From Scandinavium manionii (GTDB taxonomy: Bacteria; Pseudomonadota; Gammaproteobacteria; Enterobacterales; Enterobacteriaceae): a stretch of DNA of 64,000 nucleotides. A program made the translations under genes and the position numbers. The notes below the pieces were generated by a model that was not told the origin of the DNA, did no database searches, and saw only the letters and a list, made by a program, of their open reading frames with translations. Positions 34,025 through 42,864 of this stretch are shown in pieces; the stretch's first letter is position 1, and each line of letters begins with the position of its first letter. Where the stretch lies: positions 1 through 64,000 of the forward strand of contig NZ_JALIGC010000032.1 of NCBI RefSeq assembly GCF_024764775.1. Reading direction: 5' to 3'.

Positions 34025-34545
34025 AGTTTTCCCTTCCATCGATTGTAATGATGGTTTGTTGTCTCATCGGGTTCCGTCCCTGGCCGTATGGACTGGCGAA
34101 GTGGCGAGCACCCGGAAAAAAAACAGTAACAAACTTTCTATAAGCTACTGAAAATAGCGGTTGTGATCTAGCGTTAGGAAACAGTAATTGTGATTTTATT
34201 AGGGAAAAGTCACTTATGCAGGTCTCAGGCAGCAATATTTACCTTATTTTGTCTGGCAAGCCTGATAATTCGCTTAAGCGAAGCGGTAAAACATGATTAT
34301 TCTCGGCGTTATTACCGGAAATTAACATTGCATTAACTTATAAAAGTCATAATGATTATCGCTTTTTCTGGTCAACCGTCCATTTCCACGACATATCGTG
34401 AAAAGTTATCGCGCCCTGTTAGCAGGGTCGCACAAGATGAGCAAAATCACGCAGACAGTGAAGCAATTTAAATGCAATAATCTCTGACGTTTTAGTCACT
34501 AACAACTACCAGTACCTGGTTTGCGCAAGGCGAAGGATTATTTTT
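34025..34545. promoter_or_regulatory. divergent control region of pntA and ydgH
   Basis: About 520 bases without a convincing gene. It must hold the promoters of pntAB (left) and ydgH (right). The stretch 34320-34370 is AT-rich, with TTAACATTGCATTAAC as an imperfect repeat. A minus-strand frame here (34005-34235) has no family features. Confidence 0.5.
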
Positions 34546-35508
34546 ATGAAGCTTAAGTACACCCTCCTGGCGTCCGCTCTCCTGTCTGCAGCGGCTTTTT
34601 CCGCCAGTGCAGCAACCGAGTTAACGCCGGAGCAAGCGGCAGCCCTCAAGCCGTACGATCGTATCGTTATCACCGGTCGTTTTAATGCTATTGGTGACGC
34701 CGTTGATGCTGTTTCCCGTAAAGCCGATAAAGCAGGCGCAGCCTCCTTCTACGTCGTCGATACGTCCGATTTCTCCAGCAGTGGCAACTGGCGCGTTACC
34801 GCAGACTTATATAAAGACGATGCCGCTAAAGCCGACGCACCTAAAAACCGCGTAATTGATGGCGTGACTGAACTGCCGAAAGACCAGGCTGCCCTGATTG
34901 AGCCATTCGACACCGTCACCGTACAGGGTTTTTACCGCAGCCAGCCTGACGTTAACTCTGCCATTGCGAAAGCCGCGAAAGAGAAAGGCGCCGCGTCGTT
35001 CTTTATCGTTCGTCAGGTGGATGCCAACGGCGGCGGTAACCAGCGTGTCACCGCCTACATCTATAAAGCCGATGCGAAGAAGCGTGTGGTTCAGAGCCCG
35101 GATGCAATCCCGGCAAATTCTGATGCAGGACGTGCGGCATTAGCGGAAGGTGGTGAAGCGGCGAAGAAAGTTGAAATACCAGGCGTGGCGACATCCTCCA
35201 CCGTCGGCTCGACTTCGGCTTCGGCTGCGGGCGTAGGTCTGTTCTTCGAAACACAGTCGACTAAAGGTGGACGTTACAGCGTCACGCTGCCAGACGGGAC
35301 GAAGATTGAAGAGCTGAACAAAGTCACCGCCGCCCAGATGGTACCGTTTGATGATATTCAGTTCACCGGTAACTACGGCAACATGACTGAAATCTCTTAT
35401 CAGGTCGCTAAGCGTGCTGCTAAGAAAGGGGCTAAGTACTACCACATTACCCGCCAGTGGCAGGAACGTGGTGGTAATATGACCATCAGCGCCGACCTCT
35501 ATAAGTAA
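34546..35508 (+). CDS. ydgH: YdgH, periplasmic protein with three DUF1471 domains
   Basis: A 320-residue exported protein. The signal peptide is about 23 residues (ends SASAA). Three DUF1471 (BhsA/McbA) units follow, each with a PFD/PYD-type strand and an AASFYV / AASFFI / AKYYHI segment: about 35-100, 115-180 and 250-320, with an alanine- and serine-rich linker before the last. DUF1471 proteins act in stress, biofilm and envelope responses; recent work links YdgH to envelope maintenance. It ends in a strong terminator. Confidence 0.93.
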   Translation: MKLKYTLLASALLSAAAFSASAATELTPEQAAALKPYDRIVITGRFNAIGDAVDAVSRKADKAGAASFYVVDTSDFSSSGNWRVTADLYKDDAAKADAPKNRVIDGVTELPKDQAALIEPFDTVTVQGFYRSQPDVNSAIAKAAKEKGAASFFIVRQVDANGGGNQRVTAYIYKADAKKRVVQSPDAIPANSDAGRAALAEGGEAAKKVEIPGVATSSTVGSTSASAAGVGLFFETQSTKGGRYSVTLPDGTKIEELNKVTAAQMVPFDDIQFTGNYGNMTEISYQVAKRAAKKGAKYYHITRQWQERGGNMTISADLYK

Positions 35509-35527
35509 TTGCTTTTCAAGACAGATA

Positions 35528-35550
35528 AGGCAGCCTCGGCTGCCTTTTTT
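35528..35550 (+). terminator. terminator of ydgH
   Basis: AGGCAGCC facing GGCTGCCT with a tiny loop, then six T, 20 bases past the stop. Confidence 0.9.
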
Positions 35551-35685
35551 ATTTTTTTCTGCCTTACGCCATTGCATGCCACCGACTCTCTCCGTAAAAT
35601 CGCGCGCCGTAGCGTAATCTTCCATTTTTATGCGTTTTAGCCAAATAAATATTCTGGCTTTTATTCTTCCTTCGACAGGATGCCC

Positions 35686-37068
35686 ATGGAAAAGAAACTC
35701 GGCCTTGGTGCCTTGACGGCCCTGGTACTCAGCTCAATGCTGGGTGCAGGCGTATTCAGTTTGCCGCAGAATATGGCCGAAGTGGCCAGCCCTTCCGCAC
35801 TGCTTATTGGTTGGGCCATTACCGGCGTGGGCATTTTGTTCCTCGCTTTCGCCATGTTACTGCTGACCCGCATTCGTCCGGATCTGGATGGCGGCATTTT
35901 CACCTACGCCCGTGAAGGCTTCGGCGAGCTGATTGGCTTCTGCTCCGCCTGGGGTTACTGGCTCTGTGCAGTAATCGCCAACGTCTCCTACCTGGTCATC
36001 GTGTTTTCAGCCCTGAGTTTCTTTACTGATACGCCAGAACTGCGCCTGTTTGGCGACGGTAATACCTGGCAGGCGATGATTGGCGCCTCGGTGCTGCTAT
36101 GGGTGGTGCATTTCCTGGTGCTGCGCGGCGTGCAGACCGCAGCCAGCATTAATGTAGTGGCTACGCTGGCGAAGCTGGTGCCGCTCGGCCTGTTTATCGT
36201 ACTGGCGGCGATGGCCTTCAGCAGCGACACCTTCAGTCTGGATTTCAGCGGCGTGGCGCTGGGCGTGCCAGTGTGGGAACAGGTTAAAGGCACGATGCTC
36301 ATTACCTTGTGGGTGTTCATCGGCGTCGAAGGCGCGGTGGTGGTTTCTGCCCGCGCGCGGAATAAGAAGGATGTTGGCCGCGCCACGCTGCTGGCGGTGC
36401 TTTCTGCGTTAAGCGTGTATCTGCTGGTTACTCTGCTGTCGTTGGGTGTCGTACCGCGTCCTGAACTCGCTGAGATGCGAAATCCGTCGATGGCTGGCCT
36501 GATGGTACGTCTGATGGGTTCCTGGGGCGAAGTGGTAATTGCAGCAGGACTGATTGTCTCCGTGTGTGGCGCGTACCTGAGCTGGACCATTATGGCGGCC
36601 GAAGTGCCGTATCTGGCAGCGACGCATAAGGCATTCCCTCGCATTTTTGCCCGTCAGAATAAAAATAACGCGCCGTCGTCTTCGCTGTGGTTGACCAACA
36701 TCAGTGTGCAAGTGTGTCTTATCCTGATTGGGATCACCGGCTCTGACTACAATACGCTGCTGACCATCGCCTCAGAGATGATTCTGGTGCCGTATTTCCT
36801 TGTCGGCGCGTTCCTGCTGAAGATGGCAACACGTCCGCTACATAAAGCGGTGGGTATCGGTGCCTGCATTTATGGCTTATGGTTACTGTATGCTTCCGGA
36901 CCGATGCACCTGCTGCTGTCGGTTGTGCTGTACGCACCGGGCCTGCTGGTGTTTATGTATGCTCGCCGTACGCACTCGTTGAGTGACACGCTTAAGCGTC
37001 GTGAAATGGCGCTGATTGGTTTATTACTGGTTGCCGCCGTGCCGGCAACGTGGATATTAGTGGGGTAA
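35686..37068 (+). CDS. ydgI: amino-acid antiporter YdgI (ArcD-like)
   Basis: APC-superfamily transporter of 460 residues and about 12-13 helices, like basic amino-acid/polyamine antiporters (arginine/ornithine type). Helix 1 carries SSMLGAGVFSLPQ, the substrate-binding unwound segment; WVFIGVEGAVVVSARA is the matching helix 6. The start at 35686 gives MEKKLGLGAL as in E. coli; the ATG at 35680 lies too near the AGG. Substrate not proven. Confidence 0.9.
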   Translation: MEKKLGLGALTALVLSSMLGAGVFSLPQNMAEVASPSALLIGWAITGVGILFLAFAMLLLTRIRPDLDGGIFTYAREGFGELIGFCSAWGYWLCAVIANVSYLVIVFSALSFFTDTPELRLFGDGNTWQAMIGASVLLWVVHFLVLRGVQTAASINVVATLAKLVPLGLFIVLAAMAFSSDTFSLDFSGVALGVPVWEQVKGTMLITLWVFIGVEGAVVVSARARNKKDVGRATLLAVLSALSVYLLVTLLSLGVVPRPELAEMRNPSMAGLMVRLMGSWGEVVIAAGLIVSVCGAYLSWTIMAAEVPYLAATHKAFPRIFARQNKNNAPSSSLWLTNISVQVCLILIGITGSDYNTLLTIASEMILVPYFLVGAFLLKMATRPLHKAVGIGACIYGLWLLYASGPMHLLLSVVLYAPGLLVFMYARRTHSLSDTLKRREMALIGLLLVAAVPATWILVG

Positions 37069-37103
37069 TGCGCTTACCCCATCGCGACCCTAAGGAGAAA
37101 ACG

Positions 37104-37826
37104 ATGGGAGAAAGTCATTCCCGCCCCGTCCTGATTACCGGTGGAGGCCGCCGTATCGGCCTCGCCCTTGCCCATCATTTTCTGAATCAACAGCAGCCGG
37201 TGATTGTCAGCTACCGCACGCGCTATGACGCTATCGGTGTGCTGGAACGTGCCGGTGCGTTGTGCATCGCAGCCGATTTTTCCAGTGATGACGGCATTTT
37301 ATCTTTCGCGGAAACCGTGAAAACCCATACCAATAGCCTGCGGGCGGTCATTCACAATGCCAGTAGCTGGCGGGCCGAAAAGCCCGGCGTTTCATTGAGC
37401 GACGTGATGCAACAGATGATGCAAATTCACGTTAATGCGCCCTACTTACTGAATCATGCGCTGGAAACACTGTTGCGCGGTCACGGCCACGCGTCCAGCG
37501 ATATCATTCATTTCACCGATTACGTGGTGGAAAAAGGCAGCGACAAGCATATCGCCTACGCCGCCAGTAAAGCCGCGCTCGACAATATGACCCGCTCATT
37601 TGCCCGCAAGCTGGCGCCGGAAGTGAAGGTCAACGCCATCGCCCCGGCGTTGATTTTGTTTAATGAAAGTGATGATGCGGAATATCGCCAGCAGGCGCTG
37701 AATAAATCGCTGATGAAAGTCGCGCCTGGCGAAAAAGAAATTATCGACCTGGTGGATTATCTGCTGACCAGTTGTTACGTCACCGGACGGTCGTTCGGCG
37801 TCGACGGCGGTCGTCCGCTGCGTTAA
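37104..37826 (+). CDS. folM: dihydromonapterin reductase FolM
   Basis: Short-chain dehydrogenase that reduces dihydromonapterin to tetrahydromonapterin, with weak dihydrofolate reductase activity. The 240 residues have the NADP site TGGGRRIGLA, HNASSW, catalytic YAASK and C-terminal GRSFGVDGG. The ATG at 37104 has a strong AAGGAG; it starts 35 bases after ydgI. Its end overlaps ydgC by four bases tail to tail. Confidence 0.95.
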   Translation: MGESHSRPVLITGGGRRIGLALAHHFLNQQQPVIVSYRTRYDAIGVLERAGALCIAADFSSDDGILSFAETVKTHTNSLRAVIHNASSWRAEKPGVSLSDVMQQMMQIHVNAPYLLNHALETLLRGHGHASSDIIHFTDYVVEKGSDKHIAYAASKAALDNMTRSFARKLAPEVKVNAIAPALILFNESDDAEYRQQALNKSLMKVAPGEKEIIDLVDYLLTSCYVTGRSFGVDGGRPLR

Positions 37827-38158
37827 TGCACCCGGCTCCAGAGGGCGATTAACAGCCACGCGCTCAGACTCCAGCACCCGACTGCGCCTGCCAGCGCCAA
37901 CGGCAGGCGCAGAAAGCCGGTGAAATACCACAGCGAAAGCAGATAGAAAAAGTAGGGAATGATCGACCACATACCAAACACGATGGTGGTGCGCAGCGCC
38001 TCGATGCCCCGCTCGCTGGCAATAATATAATGCGCAATCAGGGCGAACGTCGGAAACAGAGGAATAAGCCCGGCAATATAATAATTTTTCGTTTTCGCCA
38101 GCACACCAATCAATAACACCACCAGCGCACCCAGCGCCGCTTTTATCAGTAAAGCCAT
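37823..38158 (-). CDS. ydgC: YdgC, small inner-membrane protein (GlpM family)
   Basis: A 111-residue protein with four predicted membrane helices. The N-terminal half (KAALGALVVLLIGVLAKTKNYYIAGLIPLFPTFALIAHY, read in pieces) is nearly the E. coli sequence. GlpM-family proteins are tied to alginate production in Pseudomonas, but the role here is unknown. Confidence 0.92.
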   Translation of the reverse strand: MALLIKAALGALVVLLIGVLAKTKNYYIAGLIPLFPTFALIAHYIIASERGIEALRTTIVFGMWSIIPYFFYLLSLWYFTGFLRLPLALAGAVGCWSLSAWLLIALWSRVH

Positions 38159-38211
38159 CTTCCAGCCTACAATTCACCCGATGAATGAGTCGAGGATAGC
38201 GGAAGTTACAT

Positions 38212-38228
38212 TGTTTATGAAAGATTAA
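38212..38228 (+). promoter_or_regulatory. possible PhoP box of rstA
   Basis: TGTTTA-TGAAA-GATTAA resembles the PhoP repeat (TGTTTA-N5-TGTTTA), the second half weakly. A possible -10 (CAGAAT, 38239) follows ten bases later. E. coli rstA is activated by PhoP. Confidence 0.45.
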
Positions 38229-38283
38229 TAGCACCCCACAGAATGGCGGTGTATTTTAGCTTTTTTCGCCTCGCACAGTTGAT

Positions 38284-39003
38284 ATGAATAAGATCGTTTT
38301 TGTGGAAGATGATCCGGAAGTCGGATCGCTCATCGCCGCCTACCTTGGCAAGCATGATATGGACGTTATCGTTGAACCGCGCGGTGACCGCGCTGAAGAA
38401 GTGGTTCTGCGTGAAAAACCCGATCTGGTCCTGCTCGACATCATGCTGCCCGGCAAAGATGGGATGACCATTTGCCGCGATTTGCGCGCGCAGTGGCAAG
38501 GCCCGATCGTTCTGCTGACCTCGCTCGACAGCGACATGAACCATATTCTGTCTCTGGAAATGGGCGCCAGCGACTATATCCTCAAAACCACCCCGCCTGC
38601 GGTGCTTTTGGCACGTCTGCGTCTGCACTTGCGTCAGCACGTTGCACAGCCGACAGGAGAGAAACCGGCAACCGGACTGATGCAGCATAAAGCGATCCGC
38701 TTTGGAACGCTGTCTATCGACCCGGTCAATCGCCAGGTATTGCTCAGCGGCGTGAATGTCACCCTGTCGACCGCCGATTTTGACCTGCTGTGGGAGCTTG
38801 CAACCCATGCGGGGCAAATTATGGACCGCGACGCGCTGCTGAAAAACCTGCGCGGCGTGACCTATGACGGGATGGACCGCAGCGTGGACGTGGCGATTTC
38901 TCGCCTGCGTAAAAAGCTGCTCGATAGCGCCACCGAGCCGTACCGTATTAAAACCGTGCGTAATAAGGGCTATCTTTTCGCCCCCCACGCCTGGGATAAC
39001 TAA
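38284..39003 (+). CDS. rstA: response regulator RstA
   Basis: OmpR/PhoB-family response regulator. The 239 residues include a receiver domain with E8-D9-D10, phosphorylated D52 (LVLLDIMLPG), T/S in LLTSL and K in ILKT, and a C-terminal winged helix (about 140-235; DRSVDVAISRLRKKL). It forms an operon with rstB 24 bases on and links the PhoPQ network to acid and other responses. Confidence 0.96.
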   Translation: MNKIVFVEDDPEVGSLIAAYLGKHDMDVIVEPRGDRAEEVVLREKPDLVLLDIMLPGKDGMTICRDLRAQWQGPIVLLTSLDSDMNHILSLEMGASDYILKTTPPAVLLARLRLHLRQHVAQPTGEKPATGLMQHKAIRFGTLSIDPVNRQVLLSGVNVTLSTADFDLLWELATHAGQIMDRDALLKNLRGVTYDGMDRSVDVAISRLRKKLLDSATEPYRIKTVRNKGYLFAPHAWDN

Positions 39004-39027
39004 TTTTTCGGACTTCCGGGGCCAGAA

Positions 39028-40329
39028 ATGAAAAAGTTGTTCGTGCAGTTTTACCTGCTGCTGTTTGTCTGCTTTCTGGTGATGACCATGCTGGTCGGGC
39101 TGGTGTATAAATTCACTGCCGAACGTGCGGGCCGACAGTCCCTCGACGATCTGATGAAAAGTTCGCTTTATCTGATGCGCAGCGAACTGCGTGAAATCCC
39201 GCCCCGGGACTGGAGTAAGACCCTTAAAGAGCTTGATCTCAATCTCTCTTTCGATTTACGCATTGAGCCATTGAATAAATTCCAGCTGGCAGAAAGCTCG
39301 ATGGAGCATTTACGCCGGGGCGATATCGTCGCACTCGACGATCAGTACACTTTTATTCAGCGCATTCCGCGCAGTCATTACGTTTTGGCCGTCGGCCCGG
39401 TGCCGTATCTCTATTACCTGCATGAAATGCGATTGCTGGACGTCGCCCTGCTGGCGTTTATCGCCATCTCGCTGGCCTTCCCTGTGTTTATCTGGATGCG
39501 ACCGCACTGGCAGGACATGCTACGTCTGGAAACCGCAGCCCAGCGCTTTGGTGAAGGACACCTTACCGAGCGTATTCATTTTGACAGTATGTCGAGCTTT
39601 GAACGGCTTGGGGTGGTGTTCAACCAGATGGCGGACAACATCAATACGCTGATCGCCAGTAAAAAACAGCTCACCGACGGGATAGCCCACGAACTGCGTA
39701 CCCCGCTGGTGCGTCTGCGCTACCGTCTTGAGATGAGCGAGAATTTAACCGACGCGGAATCTCAGGCGCTGAACCGGGATATCGGTCAGCTCGAAGCGCT
39801 TATCGACGAACTGCTGACCTACGCGCGCCTCGACCGCCCGCAGAATGAACTGATCCTCACCACGCCCGACCTCCCCGCGTGGATAAGCGCCCATGTCGAT
39901 GATATTCAGACCGTCAATCCTCAACGCGATGTGTCTCTGGTGAAACTGACGCCGGGTCACTACGGCGCGCTGGATATGCGTCTGATGGAACGGGTACTGG
40001 ATAACCTCGTGAACAATGCGATGCGCTACAGCCGGCAGCAGATTCAGGTTAGCCTGACGCTGAACGACGGACGCGCGACACTGCTGGTTGATGACGATGG
40101 TCCGGGCATTGCGCCTGACGAACGCGAACGTGTGTTCGAGCCGTTTGTGCGCCTCGACCCAAGCCGCGACCGCGCCACCGGAGGATGCGGACTGGGCCTG
40201 GCTATCGTGCATTCCATTGGTCATGCGATGTCAGGGGAAGTGAGCTGCGACGCCAGCCCGATTGGCGGCGCGCGTTTCTGTTTCAGCTGGCCGGTGAACG
40301 TTTCGCAAAACCTTAACGCCCCTGCCTGA
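39028..40329 (+). CDS. rstB: sensor histidine kinase RstB
   Basis: Membrane sensor kinase, partner of RstA. The 433 residues have TM1 (about 5-28), a periplasmic sensor (about 29-135), TM2 (about 136-156), HAMP, the phosphorylated H221 in GIAHELRTPL, and ATP-binding boxes NLVNNAMRYS, DDDGPGI and GGCGLGLAIV. The length equals E. coli RstB. Confidence 0.96.
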   Translation: MKKLFVQFYLLLFVCFLVMTMLVGLVYKFTAERAGRQSLDDLMKSSLYLMRSELREIPPRDWSKTLKELDLNLSFDLRIEPLNKFQLAESSMEHLRRGDIVALDDQYTFIQRIPRSHYVLAVGPVPYLYYLHEMRLLDVALLAFIAISLAFPVFIWMRPHWQDMLRLETAAQRFGEGHLTERIHFDSMSSFERLGVVFNQMADNINTLIASKKQLTDGIAHELRTPLVRLRYRLEMSENLTDAESQALNRDIGQLEALIDELLTYARLDRPQNELILTTPDLPAWISAHVDDIQTVNPQRDVSLVKLTPGHYGALDMRLMERVLDNLVNNAMRYSRQQIQVSLTLNDGRATLLVDDDGPGIAPDERERVFEPFVRLDPSRDRATGGCGLGLAIVHSIGHAMSGEVSCDASPIGGARFCFSWPVNVSQNLNAPA

Positions 40330-40372
40330 GCGAACATTGCACAATGCCACCACCCGGCTTATAGTAAAAACT

Positions 40373-40395
40373 AATGAGTATGTTGTAACTAAAGT
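40373..40395 (+). other. replication terminator Ter site (TerB-like)
   Basis: AATGAGTATGTTGTAACTAAAGT, read as AATGAGTATG plus TTGTAACTAAAGT, differs from E. coli TerB at one base outside the core. It lies eight bases before the tus start, so bound Tus also represses its own gene. By the E. coli orientation rule the fork-blocking side faces left: forks from low coordinates would stop here. Confidence 0.95.
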
Positions 40396-40402
40396 GGGTG
40401 TT

Positions 40403-41335
40403 ATGGCCGATTACGACCTGATTGAGCGTTTAACCACAACTTTCCGCCAGATGGAGCACGAACTGCTCGAGCTGCAGCAAATGCTGGCGGACTGTCGGCT
40501 ACTTGCCGCGCGGGTGTTCGAACTACCGGAAGTGAGCAAGGAGCATGAGCACGACCCGCTCTCTGCCATTTCGGTCGCGCAGCATCTGGGCGATGCGGCG
40601 CGGCTGAAAGCGCTGAACCACTATAGTCACCTGTTTATTCAGCAGCAGTCGGAGAACCGCAGCAGTAAAGCGGCGGTACGTTTGCCCGGGGTGATTTGTC
40701 TGCATCCGGAGCCGGAGCAGTTGCAGGTACTGGACAACAAAATCAGCAGCATTAACGCGCTAAAAGCGGCGTTCGAGGCCATTGTCACCGTCGAGTCTGG
40801 TTTGCCCTCCGCGGCCCGCTTTGAGTGGGTGCATCACCATTTACCCGGGTTGATTACCCTCAAAGCCTACCGTTCCCTGACGCTGTTGCGCGACCCGGCC
40901 ACCATCCGCTTTGGATGGGCCAATAAACACATCATCAAGAATCTGACCCGTGACGAAGTGCTAAAACAGCTGGAAAACAGCCTGCGCTCGCCGCGTTCCG
41001 TGCCGCCTTTCACTCGTGAACAGTGGCAGGCCAAACTGGAGCGTGAGTATCAGGACATCGCGGCGCTGCCGCAGAAGGCAAAACTGAAGATTAAGCGTCC
41101 GGTAAAAGTCCAGCCGATTGCGCGCGTGTGGTATGCAGGAAAGCAAAAACAGGTGCAGTACGCCTGTCCAGGACCGATGATCGCGTTGATATCCGGCACC
41201 CAAGGCGTTAGCGTACCGGAGATTGGAGAGTTGCTGAATTACGATGAAGATAACGTACAGTATCGCTATAAGCCTGACGCGCAGTCGCTGGAACTGATCA
41301 TCCCACGACTGCACCTGTATCTGGCTAGCGACTGA
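40403..41335 (+). CDS. tus: replication terminus-binding protein Tus
   Basis: Monomeric protein that binds Ter sites and stops the replicative helicase in one direction. The 310 residues match E. coli Tus in length; conserved parts are NRSSKAAVRLPGV, FEWVHHHLPGLI with F140 and H144 (lock-pocket residues in E. coli) and AKLKIKRPVKVQPIARVWY, a DNA-binding strand. The start at 40403 follows the Ter site directly. The 3' end overlaps fumC by 11 bases tail to tail. Confidence 0.96.
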   Translation: MADYDLIERLTTTFRQMEHELLELQQMLADCRLLAARVFELPEVSKEHEHDPLSAISVAQHLGDAARLKALNHYSHLFIQQQSENRSSKAAVRLPGVICLHPEPEQLQVLDNKISSINALKAAFEAIVTVESGLPSAARFEWVHHHLPGLITLKAYRSLTLLRDPATIRFGWANKHIIKNLTRDEVLKQLENSLRSPRSVPPFTREQWQAKLEREYQDIAALPQKAKLKIKRPVKVQPIARVWYAGKQKQVQYACPGPMIALISGTQGVSVPEIGELLNYDEDNVQYRYKPDAQSLELIIPRLHLYLASD

Positions 41336-42728
41336 TTTTCATGCTGCCGACCATCGCTTGCGGACGTACCCACTCGTCAAACTCAGCGTCGGTCAGATAG
41401 CCGAGTTTCAATGCCGAGGCCTTCAGCGTCAGCCCGTCTTTATGGGCTTTTTTGGCAATTTCTGCCGCTTTGTCGTAGCCAATATGGGTATTGAGCGCAG
41501 TGACCAGCATTAGCGATTCATTCAGCAGCTGATCGATACGTGCGCGGTTTGGCTCGATCCCCACCGCACAATGCTCGTTGAAACTTTCCATTCCATCCGC
41601 CAGCAGGCGCACCGATTGCAGGAAATTATGAATCACCATCGGGCGATACACATTCAGCTCGAAATTGCCCGATGCGCCCCCCATATTCACCGCCACATCA
41701 TTGCCCATCACCTGACAACACAGCATGGTCATCGCTTCGCACTGCGTCGGGTTCACTTTGCCGGGCATTATCGAACTACCAGGTTCGTTTTCAGGGATCG
41801 ATAGCTCACCAATACCACAACGCGGGCCGGATGCCAGCCAGCGCACATCGTTGGCGATTTTCATCAGCGATGCCGCCAGCCCTTTCAGTGCGCCGTGGGC
41901 GTGAACCAGCGCATCGCAGGTTCCTAACGCTTCGAATTTGTTCGGCGCGGTGATAAACGCCTGTCTGGTGATTGCCGCCAGTTCATCCGCTACGCGCCTG
42001 GCGTATTCCGGATGGGTGTTCAGGCCGGTGCCAACCGCCGTGCCACCCAGCGCCAGCTCGCTTAAGTGTGGCAGCGTTAAATCGATATGTTTTAGATTGT
42101 GTTCCAGCATCGCCACCCAGCCTGAAATCTCCTGCCCGAGCGTCAGCGGCGTGGCATCCTGCAAATGGGTGCGGCCAATTTTGACGATATCGGCGAAGGC
42201 GTGGGATTTGCCGCTCAGCGTCTTTTTCAGCACCTGTAACTGCGGGATAAGGTTTTCGCGAAGCGCGATCACCGCCGCAACGTGCATGGCGGTCGGGAAT
42301 ACGTCGTTCGAACTCTGGCTTTTGTTCACATCGTCATTAGGGTGAACCTTACGCTCCATGCCACGCACGCCGCCGAGCAGCTCACTGGCGCGGTTGGCCA
42401 GCACTTCGTTCATATTCATGTTGCTCTGCGTACCAGAGCCAGTTTGCCAGATGGCGAGGGGAAATTCGTCTGCGTGTTTGCCCGCCAGCACTTCGTCGGC
42501 GGCGCTGACGATAGCATTGGCTTTATCAGCCGGAAGCAGCTGCAAATCCTGATTGACCTTGGCGGCCGCGCGTTTGGTCAGCGCAAGCGCAGCAATCAGC
42601 GAGACCGGCATTTTTTCAGTGGATATGCGGAAATGTTCCAGCGAGCGCTGGGTTTGCGCGCCCCACAGCTTGTCTGCCGGAACCTCAATCGCGCCCATGG
42701 AGTCGCTCTCGCGGCGTAACGTTGTCAT
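41325..42728 (-). CDS. fumC: fumarase C (class II, iron-free)
   Basis: Interconverts fumarate and malate; heat- and oxidant-stable enzyme used under iron limitation or superoxide stress. The 467 residues show GSGTQSNMN, HPNDDVN, the active-site GRTHLQDATP and the signature GSSIMPGKVNP. It follows fumA, 136 bases apart with a terminator between, as in E. coli. Confidence 0.97.
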   Translation of the reverse strand: MTTLRRESDSMGAIEVPADKLWGAQTQRSLEHFRISTEKMPVSLIAALALTKRAAAKVNQDLQLLPADKANAIVSAADEVLAGKHADEFPLAIWQTGSGTQSNMNMNEVLANRASELLGGVRGMERKVHPNDDVNKSQSSNDVFPTAMHVAAVIALRENLIPQLQVLKKTLSGKSHAFADIVKIGRTHLQDATPLTLGQEISGWVAMLEHNLKHIDLTLPHLSELALGGTAVGTGLNTHPEYARRVADELAAITRQAFITAPNKFEALGTCDALVHAHGALKGLAASLMKIANDVRWLASGPRCGIGELSIPENEPGSSIMPGKVNPTQCEAMTMLCCQVMGNDVAVNMGGASGNFELNVYRPMVIHNFLQSVRLLADGMESFNEHCAVGIEPNRARIDQLLNESLMLVTALNTHIGYDKAAEIAKKAHKDGLTLKASALKLGYLTDAEFDEWVRPQAMVGSMKISR

Positions 42729-42833
42729 GACTTTCTCCTTGAAATCAAAGTGAAGGGTTTCGACGAAGCTCGCATGCCTTCCAGAACGTTAAGTATTGAT
42801 GCTTTTTTAACTTTTGTTTTATCGCAATCAACC

Positions 42834-42860
42834 AAAAAAAGCCGCCCCGAGGAGCGGCCT
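42834..42860 (-). terminator. terminator of fumA
   Basis: On the minus strand GGCCGCTCC and GGGGCGGC pair around TC, followed by seven T, just past the fumA stop. It separates fumA from fumC, though read-through is possible. Confidence 0.85.
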
Positions 42861-42864
42861 GTTA

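Noticed and set aside
34340..34370. Fur-box-like AATGATTATC before ydgH
   Set aside because: Only one good half; too weak to call a Fur site.
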